A DNA stretch of 64,000 nt from Ciona savignyi (GCA_000149265.1 CH003301.1:1605000-1668999); one strand, 5' to 3'. Positions 1 to 13,108 are shown, numbered from the stretch's first letter. Translations and numbers: made by a program. Notes: generated by a model not told the origin, from the letters alone.

Positions 1-119
1 GCTGCAATAGCTCTGGCATATGGACGGTGGGCGCGAGGTGATCTGACGATTGCCCGTGTATTAACCCCCTTGGTTTTCCCTTTCACAGGGATAAACATAA
101 TTATCCTATCTTATCCTAT
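1..119 (+). repeat. 3' part of a tRNA-derived SINE (family S1)
   Basis: This matches the 3' half of the SINE repeated across the window: a stretch around GGGCGCGAGGTGATCTGACG, then a GGGATAAACAT motif and a tail of TCCTA-like repeats. The left end lies outside the window. The tail abuts degraded exon 5 sequence of transporter copy A, so it sits where that exon's acceptor should be. Confidence 0.85.
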
Positions 120-1273
120 AAAACTGAATGAGAGCAGTCTTCCAAGTAAAACTCCTTCAGTTACTTCGAGCATACGACTGCAAACTCAAGACACGTTTTT
201 ATCACAGTCAAGAAAGTTATTTAGTTCACCATTATTTTATGTAATGATCGTATAAATAATGTGACAATGTTCATCGGAATGATGCTGGTATTTAGTCTAA
301 CACCTATCCGAGCCACTTCTGACCTTGGGTTTTCCACCGATGAAGGTAAGATACCGAAAACCAAGTTTCCGGCTTTCATAAAATACCTAATTTCTGAGTG
401 TTTAAGCTTAAATATATTCTTTATTATTATGGTGATTTAAATGCGTTAAAAAACTAAAGTGTCAACCACAAATTAATCCTGACTCATAATAAATAGCCAA
501 TTTAAAGGAAATAGTATAAATTAAACTTGAAGTGCATACTTGTTTATAAAACAAGCCAATGTTCCTAGTAAACCCAGTGTTTATAAACAACCCATATAAA
601 ACAACCCAGTGTTCCCCGTAATACCACCCAAATACATTTAAACTCATTTTATGATTCTAGATTATGGAGATCCTCTTTGGCTTCTCGCCAAAAACTAAGT
701 ATTTGAACTCACTTGACTCGAGAAATAACATTTCTAAAATAATGTAACGATCTTAAACACGTAAAATCAACGTGGACCAGCTCCCCGGCGGTAAAATGAA
801 TTAATGAAACGACCGGGGATTTCCCCTGTTGATAAACTTTTAATTGATTGAAACACATCAACAATGTTAAATTATTATTATTAATTATCAACTTTCATTT
901 TTTATTTCCTTAAACATTTATTTTCCAGGAGCTCTTCTTGTATCTGTGGTCGGATTAAGCAATTTGATCGGTCGGTTCAGTTGGGGAGCTCTTTTAAACT
1001 TGTTCCCTCAATATCGACCTATCGTGTTGTTTATAGCTCTCCGTGCCTTGGCATCTGCCTTGACTTTACTTAGTCCACTAGCGGTAACATTCACGCTGCA
1101 GATAATTTACTGTGGTGCTGTCGGTTTGATGTTTGGGTCGTGGTCACTTTACCCTTTAGTCGTGGCTGATATGTTTGGTGAGTAATTTGTTCTAACCCGA
1201 ATTTGATCTGTTGGAACGTTGAAACTTGGGGTTCTCTGTCTCGTAACCAAACCCATTATGTATTTATATACAC

Positions 1274-1304
<31 letters not shown>

Positions 1305-1854
1305 GTATATTTATATATACTTTTAGCACTTTCAAAATATATTTTTATATATTTAACTTATCTTAGTTAAAGTAACAATTGTTGTTCTTACATGCTAATT
1401 AAACTGTCTTCAACTTCACAATGGTTTTACACACTTAAAAGTTTTGACACCACTAAAAATAACTATGTTGATACCTATGCACAGATGATTATTAATACCA
1501 CAGCGACTATTCAGATTAAAGAGTAAAGAAACTACCCAAAAACGATTACATTTGTCTGCGTTATGTATAGATATTTTTTGCTTTCATATATATTATTGCA
1601 TCCGTGTTTTAAATACCCTTTATCGTATAAGCTATTTTATATTTTTAGGAGATAACACGCTCAACGTAGCTTTCGGTTATCTTGAGGTTTTTGATGGCAT
1701 TGGTTGCTTGATCGGGCCCACATTTGGTGGACTTATATACGACGTCACGAACTCATACCACCTTTCTTTCGTATTAGCTGGTTCCACGTTAGCTTTTGGC
1801 ACCGTAATTCTTGCAATTGGGTGCCGATGTTTTCATTTCAGGAAAAATACATAA
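120..1854 (+). pseudogene. Monocarboxylate transporter-like gene, copy A (3' part, exons 5-7, damaged)
   Basis: Last three exons of an SLC16/MCT-like transporter; exons 1-4 lie left of the window. Exon 5 runs from about 136 to 345, exon 6 is 929-1177, and exon 7 is 1649-1854, ending with TAA. Exons 6 and 7 are intact, have good AG/GT boundaries and encode hydrophobic membrane segments nearly identical to copies B and C. Exon 5 is damaged. Its acceptor and first roughly 30 bases are replaced by SINE sequence, and near 249-252 there are two extra bases relative to copies B and C, giving a stop after FYVMIV. Unless exon 5 is skipped or the extra bases are an assembly error, this copy cannot make the full transporter. 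MCT proteins are 12-helix proton-linked carriers of lactate, pyruvate or related solutes; the substrate here is unknown. Confidence 0.75.
1270..1307. repeat. (TA)n microsatellite plus T run
   Basis: Alternating TA for about 25 bases followed by a T run, in intron 6 of transporter copy A. Confidence 0.9.
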
Positions 1855-3732
1855 GCCTACCTTTAAATAAACAAACAATAATACAGTGACCTCTTGGGAT
1901 TTAGGTTTGTAATCATTAAATAACTTTAACAAATAAATTTAAATATATGTTTGGTACACGAAAGGGGAACATGATGTTATTATTATTTTTTCATTATCTG
2001 TTCCCAATGCAAAATGTTACATATTCTTACCTTTTTCACAATATTATTTGGTTTTAAAACTAACCAAACATTTCTTTATGTAAAAGGTTCCCATGACATA
2101 TTTTTTGCTTTCACGCACAATACTCATATTACACTGATCCTTCTTTAACGTAACCTGCTCTTAGTATTATTTTTTAGTATCTTTGCTTAATTCAAAATCT
2201 TGCATGTCTTTAACTTTTTGTATTATTAGTATTTTTTTTAATTAACCGAACCTTTCTTTATGCGAGTGTTTCTAGTGAAAAATAGTCTGCTATGCATAAA
2301 CACTTTAATTGCACCTATCCCTTATTGACGACATTAAATAAATTATGTTTTTGTAATTTTGTTTTTTAATGAATTTCCATTCTTTTGATTTTTCAGTAGT
2401 AGGAAAATTATTTTAGATTGGTCAAAATATTGTACCGTAATACAAGGAACAAAGAAGAGGAAGTAGATTTTTTATTTTCAATACTACAACCGCAAATGTT
2501 AAGTAAAATGTTACTGACATAAAAGCATTAATTTTTTCTGAAATACCAGAATTAAATTATATTGTTGGTAATTTGCACAATCATTTATTTTCCCCCAAAA
2601 AATAAAGGAAAATTCTCGACAACTTCAGGGGCGATACTCTGCTTTGATATGGATTTCCAATGATTCCGAAAGACATTTTGATTTCACTTCATTTTATGTA
2701 CAGTATTTGATTCTGCGTCACGCCCGTAACAGTCATGTCGCCAAAGTATTGGATAGAACGGTCTATCCAATAAGTTTGAATTCTCAGGAACTAGCTGGCT
2801 GATATTTTGCACTAAAGTTTATTTTACATAAATCCCAAGGGGAATTATTGTTATCGTAAAAAATAGCCCCATTTTCAGCATTTTTGGGCGTCATAGTTGA
2901 TATCGGCAGACTGTACTTTAAATAAATAAAAAAAGCACAATAAATCAGAAAAGCACAATTTTAATTAAAATAACAAAAAGAATCTTTACCACAATCGCTA
3001 CATCTCATACACCTTTTATATCATTTGTTTCAGCAAGCAGAAACAGCAAATGGGTCCCTAAGTTTACAAATAAAACTTGTTAACCCTGTTTAGTTAGAAG
3101 TATATACTCCATGTACATTCGTGTATGTATAGGATGCGCTCTATAACATTCCGGAATGTTTTAAACCGATAGCAGTTTTACTTCTGAGATCTTAAACTGA
3201 TGGACCTCTTGGTCACACAATCGATCTTTTTATCCATGTACAGTTAAAAATTAATTCAAAAGTTGAAATTTTCTCCAATTGAAAAACTCGTTTTAGAGAT
3301 TAAATTGTTTTCTAATTTTAGTTACTTTTCCAACTTAATCCATCCTTTTCTGTCCTAAGTTGTCGACAGTTAAATTATATTGGCATAAAAATGCAGAAAA
3401 GCTGGTTAAAAAAGTACTAAAACAGTAACAGTATTAAAAAATCAATAGCCTGACAATTTAGTACCACAAACCTTTCTTGTGAAATAAATTAATTTATTTA
3501 ATGTCGTTAAAGAAGGACCGTTGTAATATGAGTATTCTGCATGAAAGAATATAAGTCATGGGAAACACTTACACAAAGAAAGATTTGATTAGTTTTAATA
3601 AGAAATAATATTGTGAAATAGGTGAGAATATTGGGCAATATTGGAAAAAATAATAATAACATCATATCCACTTTCGTGTACCATGCACATATATTTAAAT
3701 ATATTTGTAAAAGTTAAATAATAATTGCGAAC
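1855..3732. other. Tail-to-tail spacer between transporter copies A and B
   Basis: No gene seen. About 470 bases downstream of each copy's stop are recognisably related in inverted orientation: for example, a motif ACGACATTAAATAAATTA occurs near 2330 on the plus strand and near 3500 on the minus strand. The duplicated unit therefore included 3' flanking DNA. The middle, about 2400-3450, is AT-rich and shows nothing else apart from a small repeat fragment near 3030. Confidence 0.6.
3024..3066 (+). repeat. Fragment of dispersed repeat R1
   Basis: A short match to R1: a TTTC-GCAAGCA-GAAAC core followed by AATGGGTCCC, as in the better copies at 6552 and 10568. Confidence 0.5.
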
Positions 3733-6700
3733 CTAAATCCTAAGAGGGGACTGTATTATTGTTTGTTTATTTAGAGGTATAGGTTGTGTGTTTTGCCTAA
3801 AATGAAAACATCGACATCCAATTGCAAGAATTACGGTACCAAAAGCTAACGTGGAACCAGCTAATACGAAAGAAAGGTGGTATGAGTTCGTGACGTCGTA
3901 TATAAGTCCACCAAATGTGGGCCCGATCAAGCAACCAATGCCATCAAAAACCTCAAGATAACCGAAAGCTACGTTAAGCGTGCTGTCCCCTAAAAATATA
4001 AAATAGCTTATATGATGAAGGGTATTTTAAACAAAAAGGCATTAAAATAAAAAAGGCACAGTCCGAGCATTGGCGTCAACAAAGGTGGTTACAAAGCTGT
4101 AAAAACTTTTAAATGTCTAAAACTATTGGAAAGTTGACAGCAGTTTACATGGGAGATTATATATTTGGTCTCAAGACGGAAAAGGGTCAAGTTTCAACGT
4201 ACCTCCTACATGCGAAAAAAATCCGGGTTAGAACAAATTACTCACCAAACATATCAGCCACGACTAAAGGGTAAAGTGACCACGACCCGAACATCAACCC
4301 GACGGCGCCACAGTAAATTATCTGCAGCGTGAATGTTACCGCTAGTGGACTGAGTAAAGTCAAGGCAGATGCCAAGGCACGGAGAGCTATAAACAACACG
4401 ATAGGTCGATATTGAGGGAACAAGTTTAAAAGAGCTCCCCAACTGAACCGACCGATCAAATTGCTTAATCCGACCACAGACACAAGAAGAGCTCCTGAAA
4501 AATAAACATTAATAAAAAATGGCAATAAAAATTGAAAAATAAGTTTGAACATAAGTTGAAAATTAATAATAATATTATTATGTAAGTTACGAGTGCGTGA
4601 TTGGCAGTTTCAGTATTTTAGCGCAATTGACTTCCATGTCCATACAAATTTAATTTCGTTCTGTGACATAGATTGTAACGAATGTACTAGGTGGTCTCTT
4701 AATTTAACATCTTTAGAAAGTATGAACATACGGTGTAGATGTGTGAACATAGCCTAAGGTGTGTGGGTATCTCTAGTAAAATCCCAACCATTTCATAATT
4801 TGTTTTCATAAAATTATGCTAGGCTATACATTTTATTTATTTACGTATAGAGCAGTCCAACCGGTTATTCTGGCGATTTAGTGTGGCGCCTTTAAGTCGA
4901 AAGGTTGCAGGTTCAAAACAGGTCATGAGCTAGTCGGTTGTGTCCTTGGGCACGGCACTTAACAGACATTGCCCGAACCCAGTGGATTAATGGGTTCTCC
5001 CAAATTGAAGAAATGTCTAAATTATACAACACACTGCAAAAGCTCCGGTTACCAGACGATGGGCGCGAGGTGATCTGACGATTGCTCAAGTGTTAACCCC
5101 CTTGGTTTTCCCATTCATGGGGATAAACATCAATATCCTATCCTAGCTGCAAATGTTGATTTTGTAGCTAGGGAATCCATTGGTGTATGCTTAAAGAATG
5201 TAAGAAACGTCGTGGGTATAACGACTATTAAAAAAAACTAGTTTAGTAACCCACGAGTTTCTACTTGCCGAAAAGTGTAGCTAGCAATCTAGTTTTTAAA
5301 CAAAGATGGATTAACATAAGATGAGTGGTGCGTACTACATGATTGTATTATATCAATGCTATGAACATTTTAACTTTGTATTATATTAAAGCAATGAACA
5401 TTTCTACATTCCATTATATCAATGCTATAAAATCAGCATATTCTAACATAGCACATTTACGATTAAATTCTTAGACCTTCCTTTTTTACAAAAACCGGAA
5501 ACTTGACATCAGTATCTTACCTTCATCGGTGGAAAACCCGAGGTCAGAAGTTGCTCGGATAGGTGTTAGACTAAATACCAGCATCATTCCAATGTACATT
5601 GTCACATTATTGACGATCATTACATAAAATAATGGTGAACTAAATAACTTTTTTGACTGTGAAAAAAACGTGTCTTGAGTTTGGAGTCGTATGCTCGAAG
5701 TAACTGAAGGAGTTTTACTTGGAAGACTGCTTTCTTTCAGGATTTCGCTTTTAATATATTCATCCTAAAGAATGCAACATGGTGTTTAGGCAAATAAAAA
5801 ACTATTGGTTTATATGCTGATTGATGAGATAAATAGATATTTTGATCTCTGTAGTCTGGAAAATTACCTGGTAGGTTATTATTGGTGCACGAATAAGAAG
5901 ATTATTGTAATCTACAATGATAAACAAATTTAAGGTCAAAAATACGTATTTGCCCTGCTATATATAGCATTTGTTTTCGAAGGATCAGTAATCAACTACA
6001 GATTATGTAAACCTCACCGAGCACAACGATTTATGAGATTCTTCAATAACAATATCTTCTCGTCCATTCAGTGTGTTACGCAACTTTTCATTTCCATTCG
6101 ATTCACAGGTAATTGAAGATTGGCGACGCATCCATGGGTGACGAACTAAATTTCGAAAAATCTGAAAACTGCTTCTGCGTTTCGATTCGTTATTATTCGG
6201 TTCTTTTCCTGCAATTTCGTATTTTTGATCACTTGAGATTTGAAGCTCGTACTCTGATTGGAGCTCTTCTACAGATAAAGCTGGTGTGTATTTCGTAACG
6301 TCCTTTACGACCGGTGCACTGGGCAGCATAACCATTGCACTAACGCAATAGTTGGCGATGATCGCAGATAGAATCAACATCGCACCTCTCCACGAATAAG
6401 TATTCTACATATGAGAGAACAAATTACAATAAATATGTTTCTAAAACCACCTGTATATGTTTTTAATTACTGTGTGTGTTTACCGGAAGAAAGTGTTGTT
6501 GATAAATCAAACTTAGTATATTTTCATCACCATATATATATATATATTTACATATATGTGTTAACCACCACTATTTGTATTCCCCCTGATGAGCTTACCC
6601 TATATTTTTTGCGTGCAGAAACAATCGGGTTCCCTGGTTACCTAATTGCACTTGGTATATCCTATCTAAAGTATATAACGATTATTTCTGCAAGCAAAAA

Positions 6701-9700
6701 GTAATGGGTTTACGAGTTACCAATCCAAAATATCCATGTTTTTGGAATAAAATATAAAATGTTTACCTTTCTATACAAAAAATACAACAATAAAAAATTA
6801 AATGTTTTTTACAACAATCCGAGCATTTCGGCTTTACGTGATTTATCCAAAATTGTCACGGCATGTCTAACACATTTTAGTTAACACCTCTAAATGTTTA
6901 AACTTATTTTTTTATTCGTGTTATTATAAGGCGTTAAACAACCTAATCAGTGGCTTGTGTGAGTGGTTCAGTTTTGGGGGGATTTCCAGGAAATGTTCAT
7001 GGTGGGTACGAGGTATCCGAAACTATTAATTTGCTATCCATTTGTGTGGTTTTAAGTATTTTGCTATTTTGTATACATATATCCATTTATTTTTGACTTG
7101 AATTTCCAGCTAGCTATTAGGTACGCTTTATAACAGTGTATTTATTATTACTTGTTCTATTGTGATCGATTACCCGGGTTAAACTATGCTATTTCAAATA
7201 AAATTGTGATTTACGTTGAACATATTTAACTTTTTAAGAATTTGTATGTAAATATCCCTTCTAATGCGGAAATAATCCCCCCAAAAAATTGAAAAACAGG
7301 CAATGTTTTTCAGTTTTACATAAAGCGAGATAGTTTCTGATCGAATGATACTAGTTTATGCCAATGACCTGGTGAACGTACATGTCTGTTCCCAGCGTGA
7401 CGCTAAAAATACGTAGTAAAATGGAAATGTTTTTCCATTAAAATCAAAGGGGACCATTAATCAATAAAGAATGTAATAAAAACAAACAAACCAAAAAGTA
7501 TGTCCCACACCTATTTTAACCCCCTTTTCAGGAAATCACCATTTATTAAATTCCACTGAAACTATTAAACTTTATATAATAAGCAAAAAATGTCTAATCG
7601 AGTTGAATCTTATGGAGGTGTTAGCTAATATGGTTTGAATCAACAGTGATAAATAATGGATAAGTTGCACCAGGAAAAATCCCGAAAGATCCAAGAATAT
7701 AATATAAGGAGATTTGTGGGTGTATAAATAAACTGAGAAAAGGAAAAGAGTATCCTACAAACCGCACCACGCGAAATCCATTTACTACCGGAAATGCGTT
7801 AAAATATGAAATTTATAACTTACTATAATACACTTTTTACTATACTTTTACTATATTCTTGAAACCAATACAAATCTATAGTAAATTTCAAAACAAATAA
7901 AAAAGATTCAAATACCCAATTCCCACCATGAACCATTTTTAGAAAAAAAAACCAAACACTCAATCGCACCCAAACCACTGATAATTCTGCTTTAACTCCC
8001 CATAGAATAAAATAATCTAATGAGTTAAACATTTAAAAAGTGTAAATTAGTATATATTAGACAGGTAGTGGCATTTGCGGATAAATCACGGTAGGAAAAT
8101 TTTAACCAGGCCAAAAACATAATAATTATGTCCATAGTTTACCGAATTTTAGTCATTTTATTATCAACATTCATAGTTTTTTATATATTTAATACCTGGA
8201 AGGGACACTTTAATTAAAAAAAATATTAAATGGCATTGAAATTTATTAGTTAAAATATCCCGCAATAATATAAAAACAATTAAATTTCCTTTGTTTCTAT
8301 TGTTATTTTTTTGATTGGTCTCGATAACCCGATCGTTTCTGCTATTATAATTCTTTTTTAGTCTAGGTCTCGTGGTCTCGTGGTCTCGAGAACCCGAACG
8401 GTAGAAAAATATAGCAGGCAATCAGAAGATTTAAAAATAGTGGTGGTTCACAATAGTTGACACTTTCTAGTTTATTTTCGTTACGACAAAGAGCGCATCC
8501 TCCGTTCAGGCACCAATACCAGAAACGAAAACTACAAAATGACCAAAACAAAAACATAAAATAGATCAATTAAATAACTGAAATATTTGACCTTACTTGC
8601 AGGTACTCGAGAATGAGCGGGAAAATAAAAGAACCAACCCCAACCCCACTACTTGCGATACCTATAGCTAACGCACGTCGGTGTTTGAAATACTGGCTGA
8701 GTATTATAACAGAAGGTACATAACCCAATCCCAGTCCAATTCCTGTGATGATAAAATTTAAAATTGTTGTAAAGCGTACTGACAAATGACTAGTGTAGAA
8801 ATTTGATCGGTTAACATATGCATACTTCTAACCAAACGTCAGTATTTCACCGCTTGAGTCTGTCCAAGTAAACATACACTGGTCAGTTTTTATCTATTGC
8901 TTAGCATGTTATTGTTTAAAAGATCATTTTTTATATGGCTTAATTGTTGCCGTATTATTTTTTTTCTTTTTATTTGCACATGTCAACCAATACGCAAGTT
9001 TTCGTTAATCGAGAATGTTCACAAGGCGGTGTGTTGATAATCGATTCACAACAACCAGATTATGTAAGTGTTTTTGAGTAAACAAACAATCGTCACTTCG
9101 ATTACTCACCGCCGAACATGCCATAAAATACGAACAGCTGAGGTAAATTGCTGGCAAACGAACTTCCAAAAACTCCCACAGTTACAAGGATTCCTCCGAT
9201 CATATGCGCTGTCCTGCAGCCGCATTTGTTTATTAGAAAACTCGCCAAGGGGGCTGAAAAGAAGTGATCTGTTTAACGTCGAATAAGTTTGTATCTGTGA
9301 AACCAGTTTCAATAAAACGGAAAGGGATTTACGCTACAGTGGTAATAAACGTTATTACAGAGAATAAGGCTATTGTATTGAAATGATTTTTGTTCGATTA
9401 CTAAATCAGTGTTCATCCAGAAAATAAGCTCAACAACGTTAGCAAGGCGAATGAACTAGCTAAATATGGGCTTACTTATTTTGCACACAACGTATTTATA
9501 TTGAACATTTAATGTGCTCTCAGTTAGCATCAGCTTTTACTTGCCGTTTCGTACTAATACCTTGTCATAGTAGTACCACAACGGCCAACTGTCAATTGTT
9601 TTAACAGAAAACCCAGGCGTCATTCGATTCAAACAGTTTTAATATTATTATTAGTGAAAACCCCAAACATAGAAAAAGGATTGGTAATTTAGGAGAAAAA

Positions 9701-9932
9701 ATAAATAATAAAAATCCGTACCTGACATTGAAGCAAAGCCTGATGCTGTGCTTCCAACAAGAGCAGCTACAGCTGCTGTTGAATTGAACTCTTCAACCCA
9801 CGTTTGAGTTAAAACACCATATGCGAAATATAAAGCCGCCATCAAAGTATGTGTGACAAACGAAGCGAAAACGACAACCCAGCCCCATCCTCCGTCTAAT
9901 GTTGAACTTCTATTCTTATTTATACCAGCCAT
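3733..9932 (-). CDS. Monocarboxylate transporter-like protein, copy B (intact, 7 exons)
   Basis: Probable 12-helix SLC16/MCT family carrier in the plasma or an internal membrane; family members move monocarboxylates with protons. Exons on the minus strand: 9932-9722, 9253-9110, 8742-8597, 6404-6018, 5764-5521, 4494-4246, 3989-3733, giving 545 aa, normal for MCTs. The start at 9932 is the first ATG before the conserved N terminus. Residues 12-18 are LDGGWGW, the family's helix 1 signature. Residues 136-155 begin YFKHRRALA and continue into a small-residue stretch, the helix 5 signature. A long hydrophilic loop with basic and acidic residues (roughly 200-300) lies between helices 6 and 7, as is usual. 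All splice sites are AG/GT and exon lengths match copy C exactly for exons 1-6. This is the only copy without visible damage. Substrate cannot be read from sequence. Confidence 0.9.
4855..5147 (+). repeat. Near full-length SINE S1
   Basis: tRNA-like head (A-box-like and B-box-like motifs, CGAAAGGTTGCAGGTTC), body with TGTCCTTGGGCACGGCACTT, and the 3' end with GGGATAAACAT and TCCTATCC. It lies in intron 5 of copy B, antisense to the gene. Confidence 0.85.
6552..7135 (+). repeat. Dispersed repeat R1, long copy
   Basis: It begins with GTTAACCACCACTATTTGTA, contains GGGTTCCCTGGTTACC and a TTTCTGCAAGCA motif, and continues through ACGTGATTTATCCAAAATT to a GGGGGGATTTCC region. The same order of motifs occurs at 12095-12855. 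It sits in intron 3 of copy B. I see no coding capacity and no clear terminal repeats, so the class is unknown. Confidence 0.6.
7136..8596. other. Remainder of intron 3 of transporter copy B
   Basis: AT-rich intron sequence. The only structure seen is a short repeated motif of GGTCTCGTGGTCTCG type near 8365-8395, with a related copy near 8315. No gene or recognisable transposon end. Confidence 0.5.
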
Positions 9933-10567
9933 CGCGAATCTTAGCAATCAACTTCTGGACCTGTCTAAAAGTTTTGAAGATATGTATAAACAAACAGTTG
10001 ACGTAAACATAGGTGACGCGAAATTGTACGCACAGGAAATGTTTTATATAAACAAAGCTAATTTGAAGCAACCAAAACGGGGCAATAGCGCTCTATCGCG
10101 GAAGAAATCTGTCACAAACACGACAGAGCATATACTACAGTAACCTTATATTGTTTGTTATTAATATCCACTGAAACAAGGACTATTTTTAATGGGTAAT
10201 AATTATAAAACAAAGATAAAGGGCTAAAAATTTTAAAGTCGATTTAAACATATTTTTCGTTGTCAGATTTATGGTTAATAAGTCAGCTGTTACGGCGGCA
10301 TGCAGTAAAACAAGACGCCCTTTTTTTTTTTTTAATTTTTTAATTTTTTTATTTGGTAGTTAATATAAGTCATTTTTTAACAAATCAATTTAAATCATTA
10401 AAAAAAATTATAAAGCCCAAACTACAAAATTATACCTTAACAATGTCGCGTACGTCGATGGTTTAATACTTTAATACTTTTAAGTAAAAAGTCCTTACAT
10501 ATTATAATTATGAAAACGGTGTATCCTTAATGGCAGCCCAAGTAAAATGATTTTTACAAGCCAAAGT

Positions 10568-10760
10568 AGAGACTGTCAACCACGTGTAAATCACCACTAC
10601 TTTTAAAACCCCTGTTGAGTGTACGCGATATTTTTTATATGCAGACATGTCTCCTGGCTACCCATCACCCTTGGTATATCTTATACAAAGTATATAACGT
10701 TTGTTTCTGCAAGCATGAAACAAATGGGTTCCCGAATTACTAATCCAAACTTTATATTTG
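10568..10760 (+). repeat. Dispersed repeat R1 copy
   Basis: GTCAACCACGTG start, CACCACTACTTTTAAAA, CTTGGTATATCTTATACAAA, then TTTCTGCAAGCATGAAAC and AATGGGTTCCCGA. Co-linear with 6552-6730 and with the inverse of 13210-13395. Confidence 0.7.
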
Positions 10761-11050
10761 TATCTTCTACATTAACTTAACGGTGACATGGTTATACCGA
10801 CTCCCATGGAATAAAATACAAAAGTTTAACATTTGTTTCTACAAGCAAAAATTTGTTTCTGCACTTAATTCAAACTTGATATTCATTTTTCTGAATAAAG
10901 TATTCAAGTTTTTTCGTGGTGATGTTTGTAGGATTCTTATGGTACTTTATCAGTTTATTTTATTTACCTACAACTTTCCTTACAACTTACAACAATACAC
11001 TTTTCTTACAACATAAATAAGAAGGTTATCCAATAATTTTTTTGTTCTTA

Positions 11051-11366
11051 AATTCTATATTAATTTATCTTGGTTTTGTGTTTTAAACTCATTTATACGC
11101 GTAATAATAGTGTATTTGTGATCGGTTATAGGCCTATTCTATTTTGGCGGATTTCTATAGGCCTATTCTATTTTGGCGGGGGAAAATCCCTAGAATCATA
11201 AAACACTAAATTCTATATTAATTTATCTTGGTTTTGTGTTTTAAACTCATTTATACGCGTAATAATAGTGTATTGGTGATCGGTTATAGGCCTATTCTAT
11301 TTTGGCGGATTTCTATAGGCCTATTCTATTTTGGCGGGGGAAAATCCCTAGAATCATAAAACACTA
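11051..11366. repeat. Tandem duplication of a 158-bp unit
   Basis: Two adjacent copies, 11051-11208 and 11209-11366, differ at one base that I can see (TTTGTGATC versus TTGGTGATC). Each unit contains an internal short repeat of GGCCTATTCTATTTTGGCGG. The unit ends with AAAATCCCTAGAATCATAAA, a motif of R1-associated sequence. Confidence 0.95.
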
Positions 11367-12094
11367 AGTGGTTTTGTTTCTGTGAGCATAAACTGAGTTA
11401 CAAAATCGATTGAACAAGACGATTTCGAATGAACAAGAAACCGCGTTTAATAAAAAATAAAACTTTCCCAAACTAGCTAACTTTAAAATACTATTTTAAA
11501 GTATTTGGTGTACAAACAATTTAAATAGTTTATTTAAAATTGGATAATTAATTTGGACTTTTTTTGAAAAACCAAATGCTCAAAAAAATTACATTAGCTT
11601 ATTACGATTTTGAGTGTTTCATAGGGATTCCCCTGCGCTAAAACTAACAATTTTGGGTTTTGGCATACCTTGGTAAAGTACGCTAATTTATCTTAAAGCA
11701 TTCGATGATGTTGGACAAGTATGACAACACTGTCATAGGTTTAATAAAAAATATACTTACAAAATTGAAAAAAATGTATTATTATTTTAACATCTTTGGT
11801 AAAAGGACTAACATTAGACAAAAATATTCAAATTTGAGCAATTAGGTTGAGTGCTATGATCCCTAAAAAACTATAAATAATAAAATATAATGAAAAAACT
11901 AAAAAGTAACCCTGGTCTGCTCATTAATTTTCTGTAACCATTTTCCTACATATGTCCAAAAATTTTAATGCCTCGTGATAACAGAATGGAAATGGCAATT
12001 CGAGTTTAAATTGTTACAGGTAATATGTAATGGATATATACAATGGAAAATTTAGATCAAATCACTTAGAGGGGATTCCTAAGAAGCTCGAGCA

Positions 12095-12855
12095 GAAACT
12101 AATTGTGTTCCGAGTTACCAATTTAAAATATCTTTTCTAGATGAAAACAAACGGGTTGCCTATAGTTATCTAATCCCTCATGGTGCATTTTTTCTGCAAG
12201 TTGAAACTAATGGGTTCCCGAGTAAGCTAACCTAATGGGTTACCGATTACCAAACTTGATATCCATGATTTTTAAAAAGTAATTTACTGATAACTTGTAC
12301 AGGCCTGTGCACTAAAAATACGACTGGTATATAAAACAAAACAAAAAAAAACAATTAAAACAAAGAACAATTATCTGCTTTTATAATATATGTGGACTTT
12401 CCGGGGTAAACTGGGATGTTTTTATTAATTGTATTTTTTAGTTTTATTATATATCTTATCTTTTTACTAATTTGAAGTATATCGTCCTTTTCAGTTTTAA
12501 GATATTAAAAAAACAAAATATATCAAACACAAAATGCCTAAATTGCCGGAAAACGGTCGTCATGATAATGTGGTTAGGTGTGGCGGGAGTTTCCCTGGCG
12601 TGATTTATCTAAAATTTTCCACTGCATATCAGAGATACATTAGCCAACACTTCTTAAATTTTAACTAATGCGTTTTATTCCTTTTATTATATGGCGTTAA
12701 AGCATATTGATCACTGGTTTAAGTGCAGTGGAGGGTAGGTGTACGTACCGGAAAATGGTTCATGGTGGGTAAGGGCTAACCAAAACTTTTTTGTTGGCAT
12801 TGGAATTCATTATCGATTTGTTTTGTTTTTAGATGTTTAGCTGTTGTATACGTGG
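12095..12855 (+). repeat. Dispersed repeat R1, long copy
   Basis: Shares motif order with 6552-7135: a GTTCCGAGTTACCAA region, CTTGATATCCATG, GTGATTTATCTAAAATTTTC, ATGGCGTTAAA and a TTCATGGTGGGTA motif. Class unknown. Confidence 0.5.
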
Positions 12856-12895
12856 TATTAGTAGATTATATTTTCATGATATTTATATTTTATAG

Positions 12896-13108
12896 GATTT
12901 CCCGTTATACCTCAATTGACAATTGAGAAAGACAAACAAAAAGAAACACTGTCGCCTGATGCATTTAGTCCTATTACAATACCAATCAATCCCCTGTTGC
13001 ATCTTGCATGTCAAATGCGTGCTATCGGGAAAAATGTAAGAACGTTGCCCGAGTTTTGGCCGATATCTCCGCATTGTAAAGAAATATTTACACCAATTTC
13101 TAAAAACG
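12896..13108 (+). other. Orphan exon-like segment between transporter copies B and C
   Basis: An open 70-codon segment is bounded by a good acceptor (TTTTATAG) and a good donor (ACG|GTATGT), with two bases before and one after the complete codons. The codon content looks protein-like (PITIPINPLLHLACQ, TLPEFWPISPHCKEIF) rather than the low-complexity reading seen in surrounding repeats. I do not recognise the protein. No partner exon was found on the plus strand nearby, and it is flanked on both sides by R1 repeats. It may be an exon of an unrecognised gene, an alternative upstream exon, or a captured gene fragment. Confidence 0.35.

Larger units (their letters stand above)
9933..12895. other. 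Head-to-head spacer between copies B and C, left part
   Basis: The first roughly 210 bases are homologous in inverted orientation to 13600-13784, including a shared GCGCTATTG / CAATAGCGC motif, so the duplicated unit reached into the 5' flank. Promoters for both genes should lie at the two edges of this spacer (inference). The middle is filled by R1 repeats and a 158-bp tandem duplication. Confidence 0.6.
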
